64,000 bases of DNA from Pseudomonas sp. 21. Lineage in GTDB: Bacteria; Pseudomonadota; Gammaproteobacteria; Pseudomonadales; Pseudomonadaceae. The notes below the pieces were generated by a model that did not search any database, had not been told where the DNA came from, and saw only the letters and a list, made by a program, of their open reading frames with translations. Each line of letters starts with the position of its first letter. Within the stretch, counting starts at the first letter, position 1. The position numbers were made by a program, and so were the translations under genes. Of this stretch, positions 16,598-24,289 are shown one piece after another. Location: the NCBI RefSeq assembly GCF_000955805.1, contig NZ_JYOA01000010.1:337900-401899 (forward strand), written 5' to 3'.

Positions 16598-18131
16598 AGA
16601 GCCCCCAGTGGCGTGCACGGATGCGCTCCAGGCACAGGCGCAGTTCGCCTTCCAGGGCGCGGTCCTCGATCAGCGGCGGGAAGTCCTGCGCCAGTTGTTC
16701 GTGCATGCCGCCCAGCGGTGCCGGCAATGGGCGCGCACCGGCCTCGTGGCAGCGCAGCCAGACGCCCTGCTGCGCGGCCAGCAGCGTCGCCGCGGCGACC
16801 TGTTCGCTCAGCTCCAGGCTGCGCAGGGCATCGCGCGCGGCGATGGTGCCCATGCTCACCTTGTCCTGGTTGTGGCACTCGGTGGAGCGCGAGAACACGC
16901 TGGCCGGCAGGGTGTTCTTCAGCGCCTCGGCGGTCCAGGCGCTGGCGCCGATCTGCACGGCCTTGAAGCCGTGATTGATCATCGCGCGGTCGGCCGGCGC
17001 ACCCGAGAGATTGCTCGGCAGGCCGTGGTTGTAGCGGGTGTCCACCAGCAGCGCGAGCTGCCGGTCGAGCAGGTCGGCGACGTTGCCGACCAGGTTCTTC
17101 AGGCTGTCCATGGCGAAGGCGATATGCCCGCCGTAGAAGTGCCCGCCGTGGAGCACGCGTTCGTCCTCGGCGTCGATGATCGGGTTGTCGTTGGCGCTGT
17201 TCAGTTCGATCTCGATGAACTGCCGCAGCAGGCCCAGGCTGTCGGCCAGCACGCCCAGCACGTGGGGGGCGCAGCGCAGCGAGTAGCGGTCCTGCAGGCG
17301 GTGCAGCGGCGGCGTCGGCGCATCGATGGCGAGGTCCTGGCGGATCCACGCGGCGACCTGCATCTGCCCCGGGTGCGGCTTGGCGGCGAACAGGCGCTCG
17401 TCGAAATGCTCCGGGTTGCCCTGCAGGGCAATGACGTTCAGCGCGGTGATGCGCGTGGCCAGCTTGAGCAGGTAGTCGGCGCGCACATAGGCGAGGCAGG
17501 CGAGGCCGGTCATCACCGCGGTGCCGTTCATCAGCGCCAGGGCTTCCTTGGGGCGCAGCACCAGTGGCTGCCAGCCCAGCTCGGCGTGGACTTCGGCGGC
17601 GCTGCGGCGCTCACCACGCCAGAGCACGTCGCGCTCGCCGGCGAGGGTGGCGGCGACGTAGGACAGCGGCGTGAGGTCGCCGCTGGCGCCCACCGAACCC
17701 TCTTCCGGGATCAGCGGCAGGATGTCGTGTTCGAGGAAGGCATGCAGGCGCTCCAGCAGTTCCAGGCGCACGCCGGAAACCCCGTGGCTCAGCGAACGCA
17801 GGCGCGCGGCCAGCACGGCGCGGGTGGCCTGCGGGTCGAGCAGCTTGCCCAGGCCGCAGCCGTGGAAGGTGAACAGGTGCTGCGGCAGCGCCTCGACGTG
17901 CTCCAGCGGCACGGCGACCACGCAGGAGTCGCCGTAGCCGGTGGTCACGCCGTAGATCACGCCTTCCTTGTCCAGCAGGGTGTCGAGGAACTGCGCGCCA
18001 CGGGCGATGCGCGCGCGGAACTCGGCGTCGTCGTCCAGTCGGCTTTCGACGCGGCGCTCGGCGAGGGCGACGATCTGTTCGATGCTCAGGTGGCCTTGGC
18101 CGAAGACCGGCGCTTCAGTGGCTGTCGTCAT
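16590..18131 (-). CDS. MIO-type aromatic amino acid ammonia-lyase (HAL/TAL family) of APE cluster
   Basis: A 513-aa ammonia-lyase. The MIO prosthetic group forms from Ala149-Ser150-Gly151 in VGASGDLTPLS, and the catalytic Tyr60 lies in YGVTTGYG. FYGGHIAFAMD and QDKVSMGT are further conserved active-site segments. It removes ammonia from tyrosine, phenylalanine or histidine to give the aryl acrylate; in APE clusters it is thought to supply 4-hydroxycinnamate as starter. The selectivity pair aligned with TAL His89-Leu90 reads Phe89-His90 here, which is neither the HL of bacterial TAL nor the SH of HutH. No hut catabolic genes are nearby, so a hutH role is unlikely. It overlaps the acyltransferase gene by 17 bp. 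Confidence 0.88.
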   Translation of the reverse strand: MTTATEAPVFGQGHLSIEQIVALAERRVESRLDDDAEFRARIARGAQFLDTLLDKEGVIYGVTTGYGDSCVVAVPLEHVEALPQHLFTFHGCGLGKLLDPQATRAVLAARLRSLSHGVSGVRLELLERLHAFLEHDILPLIPEEGSVGASGDLTPLSYVAATLAGERDVLWRGERRSAAEVHAELGWQPLVLRPKEALALMNGTAVMTGLACLAYVRADYLLKLATRITALNVIALQGNPEHFDERLFAAKPHPGQMQVAAWIRQDLAIDAPTPPLHRLQDRYSLRCAPHVLGVLADSLGLLRQFIEIELNSANDNPIIDAEDERVLHGGHFYGGHIAFAMDSLKNLVGNVADLLDRQLALLVDTRYNHGLPSNLSGAPADRAMINHGFKAVQIGASAWTAEALKNTLPASVFSRSTECHNQDKVSMGTIAARDALRSLELSEQVAAATLLAAQQGVWLRCHEAGARPLPAPLGGMHEQLAQDFPPLIEDRALEGELRLCLERIRARHWGLYA

Positions 18132-19044
18132 GGGCTTTCCAGAACGGGTAGAAGTTGAACCACTGCTGCGGCGCGCGCAGGCAGTAGTGTTCCAGGCGTT
18201 GGGCGTAGCGCTGGGTCCAGTGTTTCAGGACCTCGGCGCGGTCGCTGCGGCGCCACTGGATGCGCTCGGCGAAGGGCTCCAGGTGCACGCGGTAGCGGCC
18301 TCCTTGCTTGAGGCAGAACATCAGGTTGGCCGGGCACTGCAGCAGCCCGGCGAGCAGCCACGGGCCTTGCGGGAAGGCGGCCGGCGCACCGAGGAAATCC
18401 ACCTCGACATTGCGCCCGCCGTGCAGCGGAATGCGGTCGCCGGCGATCGCCAGCCACTCGCCGGCGTCCAGGCGCTGGGACAGTTGCAGCATGATCGCCG
18501 GGTCCAGTTCGCTTACCTGGATCAGCCGCAGGCGGCTGGCGCCGGACTCGCCCAGCAGCTGGTTGAACTGCTCGGCGTGGCGGGTGTGCACCAGCACGTT
18601 CATCCGCACCTTTTCGCCCAGCTCGGCCAGCGCGCGGCAGACTTCGAGATTGCCCAGGTGCGCGCCCACCAGCAGTTGGCCACGGCCGCTGCGTAGCTGC
18701 GCGCGCAGGTTGTGCGGGTCGTTCAGTTCGATGCTGGCGAGGTCCAGGCGGCCGGCCCAGACGTCGAGCTTGTCGAGGATGGCATCGGCGAACGCCATGA
18801 ACTGGCCGAACACGCGGCCGGTGGTCGGCCGCAGCGCAGCGTCACCGCTGTGCTGCGCCAGGCGCTGCTGGTACTCGCGGATGGCCCCGCGGGCACGGGC
18901 GCCGAAGAGGAAGAAGTACAGCACGATCAGGTGCAGCAGCGGCGACAGCAGGCGCCGGCCCAGCGTGCGCGCCGCCCAGGCGGTGAAACGCATCAGCAGC
19001 AGGCTGCCGCGCTCGCGCTGCTGCGCCCAGTGCTGCGCGCTCAC
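18115..19044 (-). CDS. LpxL/HtrB-like acyltransferase of APE cluster (ApeJ acyltransferase half)
   Basis: A 309-aa lysophospholipid/lauroyl acyltransferase-like protein. HWAQQRERGS (5-14) is the typical N-terminus of the family, followed by a membrane helix (RRLLSPLLHLIVLYFFLFG). The HX4E catalytic motif is in GAHLGNLEVC, and GDRIP matches the second block. I place the start at GTG 19044, overlapping the glycosyltransferase stop as GTGA, because it restores the family N-terminus; the first ATG (18993) would remove the WAQ...ERGS block. It probably acylates the polyene carrier or its sugar. In E. coli ApeJ the glycosyltransferase and acyltransferase activities are, as I recall, in one polypeptide. 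Confidence 0.85.
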   Translation of the reverse strand: MSAQHWAQQRERGSLLLMRFTAWAARTLGRRLLSPLLHLIVLYFFLFGARARGAIREYQQRLAQHSGDAALRPTTGRVFGQFMAFADAILDKLDVWAGRLDLASIELNDPHNLRAQLRSGRGQLLVGAHLGNLEVCRALAELGEKVRMNVLVHTRHAEQFNQLLGESGASRLRLIQVSELDPAIMLQLSQRLDAGEWLAIAGDRIPLHGGRNVEVDFLGAPAAFPQGPWLLAGLLQCPANLMFCLKQGGRYRVHLEPFAERIQWRRSDRAEVLKHWTQRYAQRLEHYCLRAPQQWFNFYPFWKAHDDSH

Positions 19045-19784
19045 GCAGCACTCCGCAGGCGGCGCCAGAGGATCGCCGGCGAGCGCCAGAGCATGCCGAA
19101 GAACAGCCGCGCATGCATGGAGGAGATCAGCGCGTTGTCGTGGAACAGGCGAAAGTGCGAGAGGCCGTCCAGCGGGTAATGCACCTTGGTCGGCAGCCAC
19201 TGCATCGGCTGGTTGCGCCAGGCCAGGCGGACGAGGATTTCCGGGTCGAAATCCATGCGCTTGCCCAGCGGGGTGCTGTCGATCAGTTGGAGCGTGGGCG
19301 TGAGCGGGTAGACGCGGAAGCCGCACATGCCGTCGCGGATCGACAGCGACAGGCTGTTGATCCACACCCAGACGTGGGTCAGGTAGCGCGCGTAGAGACG
19401 GCCCTTGGGCACGCTCGCGTCGTATTGCGGGTAGCCGCAGATCAGCGCGCCGGGATGTTCGCGTGACGTGTCGAGGAAGCGCTGCACGTTGCCCAGGTCG
19501 TGCTGGCCGTCGGCGTCCACCTGCAGCGCGTGGGTGAAGCCCAGGCGCGCGGCTTCGCGCAGGCCGGCCATCACCGCGCCGCCCTTGCCCTGGTTCACCG
19601 GCAGGCGCACCAGCCAGGTGTCGTGAGCTTCGGCGAGCTGGTCCATGACGACCGCGCACTCGCGGCTGGAGGCGTCATCCACCAGCACGCAGGGCAGGCC
19701 GGCGGCGAGCAGTTCGGCCACGACCTTGGGCAGTGCGTGCTCGTGGTTGTAGACGGGGATCACCGCGCACGGACGCACACTCAT
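19041..19784 (-). CDS. Family 2 glycosyltransferase of APE cluster (ApeJ glycosyltransferase half)
   Basis: A 247-aa GT-A fold glycosyltransferase. AVIPVYNHEHALPKVV is the N-terminal GT2 block, VDDASS the nucleotide-contact Asp pair, NQGKGGAVMAGL the dolichol-phosphate-mannose-synthase-like block, and VDADGQHD contains the DxD metal site. DPEILVRLAWR and HYPLDGLSHFRLFHD are later conserved motifs. It likely adds a sugar to the polyene lipid anchor. The ATG at 19784 overlaps the apeHI stop by 4 bp, and the gene is coupled by GTGA to the following acyltransferase gene. Confidence 0.88.
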   Translation of the reverse strand: MSVRPCAVIPVYNHEHALPKVVAELLAAGLPCVLVDDASSRECAVVMDQLAEAHDTWLVRLPVNQGKGGAVMAGLREAARLGFTHALQVDADGQHDLGNVQRFLDTSREHPGALICGYPQYDASVPKGRLYARYLTHVWVWINSLSLSIRDGMCGFRVYPLTPTLQLIDSTPLGKRMDFDPEILVRLAWRNQPMQWLPTKVHYPLDGLSHFRLFHDNALISSMHARLFFGMLWRSPAILWRRLRSAA

Positions 19785-21457
19785 GCGTCGGCCCCCAGCA
19801 GGATGCGCCCGGAGGAGCAGGCCGCCTCATCGCGGGTGAAGGCGAAGTACAGCTTGCCGCGCTCGGCATCCCAGCGCAGCGACAGCTGGCAGAGATCGCC
19901 CGGCCGCAGCAACTGCTGGAACTTCAGCACTTCCATGCCACCGAAGCGCGGCGGCAGGTCGAATACCTGGCGGCCCAGTTGCTGCGCCCATTGCACCTGC
20001 ACCACGCCGGGCAGCACGGGCGCCTTGGGGAAGTGGCCGGGGAAGTAGGCGAGGTCCAGGGGGATTTCCAGCTGGAAGTGCTGTTCGCCGTCCACTGCAC
20101 TGTGCGCCAGGACTTCGGGGTCACGGCTGCGCGGGGCGTGCAGCAGCTCGTCCACGAGGCTTTGCGGCAGCTTGCCCTGGGCATTGCCCGGCAGGCGCCG
20201 CAGCAGGCGCCAGCGGCGCGGCAGGGCGAGCGCTTCGCAGTGATCGGCAAGGTGTTCGCGCAGGCGTTGGGTCAGCGCGCGGCGGCCGCCGTTGCGCAGC
20301 TCATGCAGGCCTGCCTCACTGAGGGCGACCAGTGCGCCGAGGCTGGCGCGGTTTTCCTGCACCACGCCCAGGCGGGCTTCGCTGACGAAGGGATGTTTCG
20401 CCAGCGCCGCTTCCAGTTGCGGCAGGGAGATGCGTTTTTCTTCCAGCTTGACGATGCGGTCCAGCCGGCCGAGCAGCTCGAAGCGGCCGTCGGCGCAGAG
20501 GCGCGCGGCGTCGGCGGTCTGCTCGGTTTCGCCGGGCGGCAGGTAGGTCGATTCGATGCGCAGGGCGCCGTGTTCGTCCTGGCTCAGCGTTACGCCTTCG
20601 AACGGTTGCCACAGCTGGCCGCCCTGGCGCCAGGCGATGCCGCCGGTCTCGGAGCTGCCGTAGATTTCCGTCGGCGCCTGGCCGAGGCGTTCGTGCAGCA
20701 GCTCGCCAGCTTCGGCCGGCAGTGGGCCGCCGGAGGAAAACACCCGCACCACCGGGCGCAGCGCCGGCCAGTCGAGGTTGTCGCCCATGCGCTTGAGCAG
20801 TGCCGGGCTGCCCACCCAGGCAAAGCGGGGGTGTTCCAGGCTGTGGCGTTGCAGGTCTTCGGGGAAGGCGATCTGCCGGCGAAGGAAGGCGCGCCCGGCG
20901 GACAGCGGCCAGAGCACGCGGAACAGCAGGCCGTAGATGTGCTGCGCGGCGACGCTGCCGAGGATGTGGGCCGCGCCCAGTTCGGCGCCCCAGAGGTTTT
21001 CCAGCACCTGCACTTCGTTGCTCAACTGGCGCAGGGATTTGCCGATCAGCTTGGGCTCGCCGGTGGAGCCGGAAGTGCTCAGGACCAGGCGGCAGGTGTC
21101 GAGGTCAAGTTCGGCGGGTGCAAGCGCGGGGCCGTTCAGTTCGGCCAGCGTCAGGTCGCCGGGTTGGTCGCCGATCCAGGCGTCGATCCGCGCCGCGAGG
21201 CGTTCACGGCTATGGGCAAGATTGTCTGCCGGCAGCACGGCTTCGGCGCCGGCCAGCCAGGCGGCGTAGAGGGCGATGGCGAGTTCGGCGGCGTCTTCCA
21301 GGTGGATCGCCACGCGCTGCGTATCGCGTTGACGCAGGGCGCCCGCGGCAGCGCAGACGCGCTGCGCGAAATCATCGGCGGGCAGCGACGGCTCCAGTGC
21401 CAGGATGCGCTCGGCGGGCAGGTCCGGCAGCAGCCGGGCGAGGGAAATCGGTTTCAT
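19781..21457 (-). CDS. ApeH-ApeI fusion: acyl-AMP ligase plus 3-hydroxyacyl-ACP dehydratase
   Basis: A 558-aa two-domain protein. Residues 1-440 form an ANL-superfamily AMP ligase with the P-loop-like motif [10 protein letters not shown] (127-136), [11 protein letters not shown] and [12 protein letters not shown] (hinge and catalytic-Lys region). Residues about 455-558 form a hotdog dehydratase domain with [14 protein letters not shown] (471-484), in which His475 is the likely catalytic His of FabA/FabZ-like ApeI. ApeH activates and loads the aryl acid onto ACP; ApeI dehydrates the growing chain. The two are separate genes in the E. coli cluster. The start at 21457 (MKPIS) overlaps apeG by 4 bp; the longer upstream frame is a shadow of apeG. 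Confidence 0.9.
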   Translation of the reverse strand: MKPISLARLLPDLPAERILALEPSLPADDFAQRVCAAAGALRQRDTQRVAIHLEDAAELAIALYAAWLAGAEAVLPADNLAHSRERLAARIDAWIGDQPGDLTLAELNGPALAPAELDLDTCRLVLSTSGSTGEPKLIGKSLRQLSNEVQVLENLWGAELGAAHILGSVAAQHIYGLLFRVLWPLSAGRAFLRRQIAFPEDLQRHSLEHPRFAWVGSPALLKRMGDNLDWPALRPVVRVFSSGGPLPAEAGELLHERLGQAPTEIYGSSETGGIAWRQGGQLWQPFEGVTLSQDEHGALRIESTYLPPGETEQTADAARLCADGRFELLGRLDRIVKLEEKRISLPQLEAALAKHPFVSEARLGVVQENRASLGALVALSEAGLHELRNGGRRALTQRLREHLADHCEALALPRRWRLLRRLPGNAQGKLPQSLVDELLHAPRSRDPEVLAHSAVDGEQHFQLEIPLDLAYFPGHFPKAPVLPGVVQVQWAQQLGRQVFDLPPRFGGMEVLKFQQLLRPGDLCQLSLRWDAERGKLYFAFTRDEAACSSGRILLGADA

Positions 21458-21999
21458 CCTTGACTCCTGACCCGCTGCCGCACCAGCCACTCGACGGCGA
21501 ACAGCACGCCCATCAGCAGGTAGGAAATCAGGCCGTTGTACAGCGTCCACCAGGCCAGCGGCGCCCACAGCGTGAGGGCCGCGGCGATCAGGCCGTTGCC
21601 CAGGAAGAACAGCACCCAGACCTGCGTCACCTGGCGCGTGTAGCGCACCGCGTGGGGTGGCAGCTCAGGCTCGCGCAGGCGCGCCAGGCGCTCCACCAGC
21701 GGCGGGCCGAACTTCAGGCTGAGGGCGAACAGGCACAGCAGGCCGGCGCTGATCAGCACCGGGTACCAGCGCAGCAGGTGCGGCTCGTTGACCAGCCACA
21801 GGGCGATGCAGAAGGCCACGGCGGCCAGGGCCATCCAGCGCTGCCCCGGACGTTGCCCGCTGCCCAGGCTGCGGGCGAACCACAATCCGCCCAGCAGCAG
21901 CGCAAAGAACTTCGGCGACAGGTGATCGATGCCGAAGTAGATCGCGAACGGGTAGAGCAGCCCGGCCAGCAACAGGCCGAGCCCGACCAGGCGTGTCAT
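21454..21999 (-). CDS. apeG: ApeG, COG4648-type integral membrane protein
   Basis: A 181-aa hydrophobic protein with about five transmembrane segments. NGLISYLLMGVLFAVEWLVRQR at the C-terminus and RYTRQVTQVWVLFFLGNG in the middle are characteristic of the COG4648 family found in APE clusters. No catalytic function is known; it may organise the biosynthetic complex at the inner membrane. It overlaps the ACP gene upstream and the apeH-apeI gene downstream by 4 bp each. Confidence 0.85.
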   Translation of the reverse strand: MTRLVGLGLLLAGLLYPFAIYFGIDHLSPKFFALLLGGLWFARSLGSGQRPGQRWMALAAVAFCIALWLVNEPHLLRWYPVLISAGLLCLFALSLKFGPPLVERLARLREPELPPHAVRYTRQVTQVWVLFFLGNGLIAAALTLWAPLAWWTLYNGLISYLLMGVLFAVEWLVRQRVRSQG

Positions 22000-22244
22000 G
22001 GGTTGGCCAGGCGATAGACCGCTTCGACCACATCGCCCACGGTGCGCACCGACTTGAATTCCTCGGCGGCGATCTTCTTGCCGGTCTGGCGCTTGAGGTG
22101 GTCGATCAGGTCGACGGCGTCGATGCTGTCGATTTCCAGGTCCTGGTACAGGTTGGCGTCGAGGCTGATCTGCTCCGGCTCCAGTTCGAACAGTTCGACC
22201 AGGGCGTCGCGCAGGGTGTTGTAGATGTCCTCACGGGTTTGCAT
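21996..22244 (-). CDS. apeF: ApeF, acyl carrier protein
   Basis: An 82-aa acyl carrier protein. The phosphopantetheine attachment Ser lies in DLEIDSIDAVDLIDHL. The overall acidic four-helix pattern fits type II ACPs. It starts 11 bp after the other ACP gene and overlaps apeG by 4 bp. One of the two ACPs probably carries the starter and the other the growing chain, but which does which cannot be told from sequence. Confidence 0.92.
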   Translation of the reverse strand: MQTREDIYNTLRDALVELFELEPEQISLDANLYQDLEIDSIDAVDLIDHLKRQTGKKIAAEEFKSVRTVGDVVEAVYRLANP

Positions 22245-22255
22245 GGTCGGCGTTC

Positions 22256-22516
22256 TCAGGCGGCTTTCTGGGCGGTCACGAAGGCCGCCAGGCTCGCCAC
22301 GTTGGCGAAGTGCTGGCGGGTGTCCTTGGCATCGGCGTCGATCTTGATGCCGTAGCGTTTCTGGATGGCCAGGCCCAGTTCCAGGGCGTCCACCGAATCC
22401 AGGCCGAGGCCGTCGCCGAACAGCGCGTCTTCGGCGCCGATGTCATCAGGGCCGATATCTTCGAGCCCGAGGGCGTCGATGATCAGCTGTTTAATCTCCA
22501 GTTGCAGATCGCTCAT
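22256..22516 (-). CDS. apeE: ApeE, acyl carrier protein
   Basis: An 86-aa acyl carrier protein with the attachment Ser in GDGLGLDSVDALELGLAI and a YGIKIDADAKDTRQHFANV third-helix region. The ATG at 22516 (MSDLQLEIKQLI) fits the ACP N-terminus; the longer frame upstream overlaps apeD out of frame. Overlap with apeD is 26 bp. Confidence 0.92.
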   Translation of the reverse strand: MSDLQLEIKQLIIDALGLEDIGPDDIGAEDALFGDGLGLDSVDALELGLAIQKRYGIKIDADAKDTRQHFANVASLAAFVTAQKAA

Positions 22517-23303
22517 CTCTTGCGAGCTCCTTGGTGAAATGCTGGTGCAGGAAGGCATTGAGCCGGCGTGAGGCAGCCGGGGCCGGGCCCTGGCTGGCAA
22601 AGACCTGTGGGTCCAGGTCGTCGCCGACGCGCAGCCGGAAGTGCACGCGGCGGGCGGGAATGCTGTACCAGGGCTCGGCCTTGGTCAGGGTGGTCGGGGT
22701 CACGGTGATGGTCACCGGGGTGATGACGCTGGCGCCGCGCAGGGCGATGGACGCCGCGCCGCGATGGAATTCGGGGGCCTTGCCCGGCGTGGTGCGGGTG
22801 CCTTCGGGGAAGACGATCAGCGTCTGGCCCTGCTGCAGCGCGTCCACGGCTTCATCGAACATGTCCATGCTGCCGTTGTTGCTGATGTACTGCGCCGCCG
22901 TCACCGGGCCACGGGTGAAGGGGTTGGCGAACAGGCTTTGCTTGACCACACAGTTGGCGTCGCGGATCAGCCCGATGAGGAACACCACGTCGATCAGCGA
23001 GGGATGGTTGGCGATCACCATCTGCCCCGGCCGGCCCAGGCGCTCGATGCCTTCCACTTCGTAGGTCAGCACGCCGCTGCGCTGCATGATCTGCACGAAC
23101 AACCAGAACAGCCGGCTCACCGTGTGGCGTGCGCGGGCGCGGCGGCGCTGCGCATCACCGGGCAGAAGTGCCAGTAGCGGAAACACCAGCACCCGCAGCA
23201 GCAGGCCGCCGAGACCGAAGAGGGCGAAGCACAGGCCGGTGGCGAACAGGCGCCACGGCCAAGCGTCGGCGCGCTTGCTCAGTGGTTGCGTTGCCAGGTC
23301 CAT
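22491..23303 (-). CDS. apeD: ApeD, 1-acyl-glycerol-3-phosphate acyltransferase-like (PlsC family)
   Basis: A 270-aa membrane-anchored acyltransferase. An N-terminal hydrophobic stretch (about 18-46) is followed by the HX4D motif in ANHPSLIDV, then NGSMDMFDEAVDALQQGQ and the FPEGTRT substrate-binding block. In APE pathways this enzyme may transfer the polyene chain to a glycerol or lipid anchor. The start overlaps apeC by 25 bp and its end overlaps apeE by 26 bp. Confidence 0.9.
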   Translation of the reverse strand: MDLATQPLSKRADAWPWRLFATGLCFALFGLGGLLLRVLVFPLLALLPGDAQRRRARARHTVSRLFWLFVQIMQRSGVLTYEVEGIERLGRPGQMVIANHPSLIDVVFLIGLIRDANCVVKQSLFANPFTRGPVTAAQYISNNGSMDMFDEAVDALQQGQTLIVFPEGTRTTPGKAPEFHRGAASIALRGASVITPVTITVTPTTLTKAEPWYSIPARRVHFRLRVGDDLDPQVFASQGPAPAASRRLNAFLHQHFTKELARDERSATGD

Positions 23304-23995
23304 AGACGCTTCTTCCAGGGGTGGTGGATCAGGCTGGTGCGCTCGATCAGCGCGCGCACCAGGTTCAGGGCATTGGGGTGGGACGGCGGAGCAAGGGCCG
23401 TGCCGTTATCCGCGAGCTGCAGCGACCATTCACTGCCGGCCTGCAGGCGCAGGGCCACGGCGTAGGGAAAGGGGACGTCGTCGACCCAGGGTGCATACAG
23501 CTCCGGCGGCGGCTCATCGGTCACCACCAGCAGGACTTCCGGGGCGCCATCGGCCAGCAGCGCGGCGGCTTCCAGCAGGCCATGCTCGAAGCCGTCACGT
23601 TCGCCGGCGATCGCCGTCATTTCGCTGGTGTCCTGTCTCAGGATCGACCACAGGCCGATCACCGCGTTGTGCACGGAGAGGCTGAACTGAGTCGGGGACA
23701 GTGGTTGTTCGACGGCCAGTTCGCGCAGCAGTTCCAGGCTCCGGCCGGTTTCACCGTGGCGGGAAACGAAGACCAGCGGCATCGGTGGCCGCCCGTCGGC
23801 CAGCGGCCAGGCGACACTGAACACCATCCGCGCCAGGGGGCTGAGGCGGCGGCGTTGCAGGGCGGGGAGAAAGGCGACATCCGGTTGGGTAGCGATGTCA
23901 GGAAGGCGTTCTTCCCGTACCCAACTCTGCCAGTCGGCAATCGTGGACAGACCCGGGGCCCAGGCGCTCCACTGGTCGATATTGAATTGAATCAC
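23279..23995 (-). CDS. apeC: ApeC, beta-ketoacyl synthase-like chain length factor
   Basis: A 238-aa protein matching only the N-terminal half of a ketosynthase (Ketoacyl-synt_2 type): IDQWSAWAPGL at the start, LSPLARMVFSVAW, VFVSRHGETGRSLELL and SPTQFSLSVHNAVIG. It lacks the catalytic Cys-His-His triad. In the Xenorhabdus system ApeC pairs with ApeO as a KS-chain length factor complex that sets polyene length. It is the first gene of the operon. The start is GTG at 23995; the only RBS-like sequence is a weak AAGAG 8 nt upstream, which lies inside one arm of the 5'-UTR hairpin (24002-24053). Confidence 0.85.
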   Translation of the reverse strand: MIQFNIDQWSAWAPGLSTIADWQSWVREERLPDIATQPDVAFLPALQRRRLSPLARMVFSVAWPLADGRPPMPLVFVSRHGETGRSLELLRELAVEQPLSPTQFSLSVHNAVIGLWSILRQDTSEMTAIAGERDGFEHGLLEAAALLADGAPEVLLVVTDEPPPELYAPWVDDVPFPYAVALRLQAGSEWSLQLADNGTALAPPSHPNALNLVRALIERTSLIHHPWKKRLWTWQRNH

Positions 23996-24001
23996 GCTGA
24001 G

Positions 24002-24053
24002 AGCTCTTGTTGGCCCTTGCGGGCGAATGGTCTTCCTTGATCCACCAAGAGCT
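24002..24053 (-). promoter_or_regulatory. 5'-UTR stem-loop covering the apeC ribosome binding site
   Basis: The arms at 24002-24013 and 24042-24053 pair at 11 of 12 positions, with a smaller inner GCCC/GGGC stem (24013-24016, 24021-24024). In the minus-strand transcript the downstream arm contains the AAGAG that would serve as RBS for the GTG start of apeC. Pairing would hide it, so the structure could repress or condition translation of the whole coupled operon. This is seen as sequence; the regulatory role is inference. Confidence 0.5.
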
Positions 24054-24084
24054 GTGTCGGCACGGGCTATGGCGTAGTGCCGGC

Positions 24085-24113
24085 ATTATCCGGGTCGAGG
24101 TAGGGCCAGGCAA
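24085..24113 (-). promoter_or_regulatory. Sigma-70 promoter of the APE operon
   Basis: On the minus strand TTGCCT (24113-24108) and GATAAT (24090-24085) are separated by exactly 17 bp, matching the -35 and -10 consensus at 4/6 and 5/6. Transcription would start near 24078, giving a leader of about 80 nt with the hairpin described at 24002-24053. The 294-bp interval 23996-24289 holds this promoter and the leader; I could not find an equally good promoter for the divergent ParA-like gene. Confidence 0.6.
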
Positions 24114-24289
24114 ACCTTTGCTTACAAAGATGTGCGGAAGACAGGGCATTTTACCCTTCGCTTTCCTGGTTTCTTGGCGATTCGTCGGAAGTGGTCCGAC
24201 AGATAAAATACAGGGCCTACTCCGCTCGCCCTTGTCATGGGCTTTGCATAGAATCCCCCAGCACTCGAATGTTCCTGGAGGGATGGCTG

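Larger units (their letters stand above)
4438..23995 (-). other. Aryl polyene (APE) biosynthetic operon, 23 genes
   Basis: All genes from 23995 down to 4438 are on the minus strand and mostly overlap by 1-29 bp. The order apeC-D-E-F-G-H/I-J-K-L-M ... N-O-P-Q-R matches the APE clusters of E. coli CFT073, Vibrio fischeri and Xenorhabdus. Insertions relative to that core are an ammonia-lyase, an antiporter homologue and a halogenase-like flavoprotein, and the methyltransferase has moved. APEs are yellow, lipid-linked aryl-heptaene/octaene pigments of the outer membrane that protect from oxidative stress. The operon lies between LysR and ParA-like genes that I recall as adjacent in PAO1. No transposase or integrase marks the borders. 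Confidence 0.93.

Noticed and set aside
16590-18131. Histidine ammonia-lyase of the hut catabolic pathway
   Set aside because: No hutU, hutI, hutG or hutC nearby; the gene is translationally coupled on both sides to APE genes and its selectivity pair is not the HutH Ser-His.
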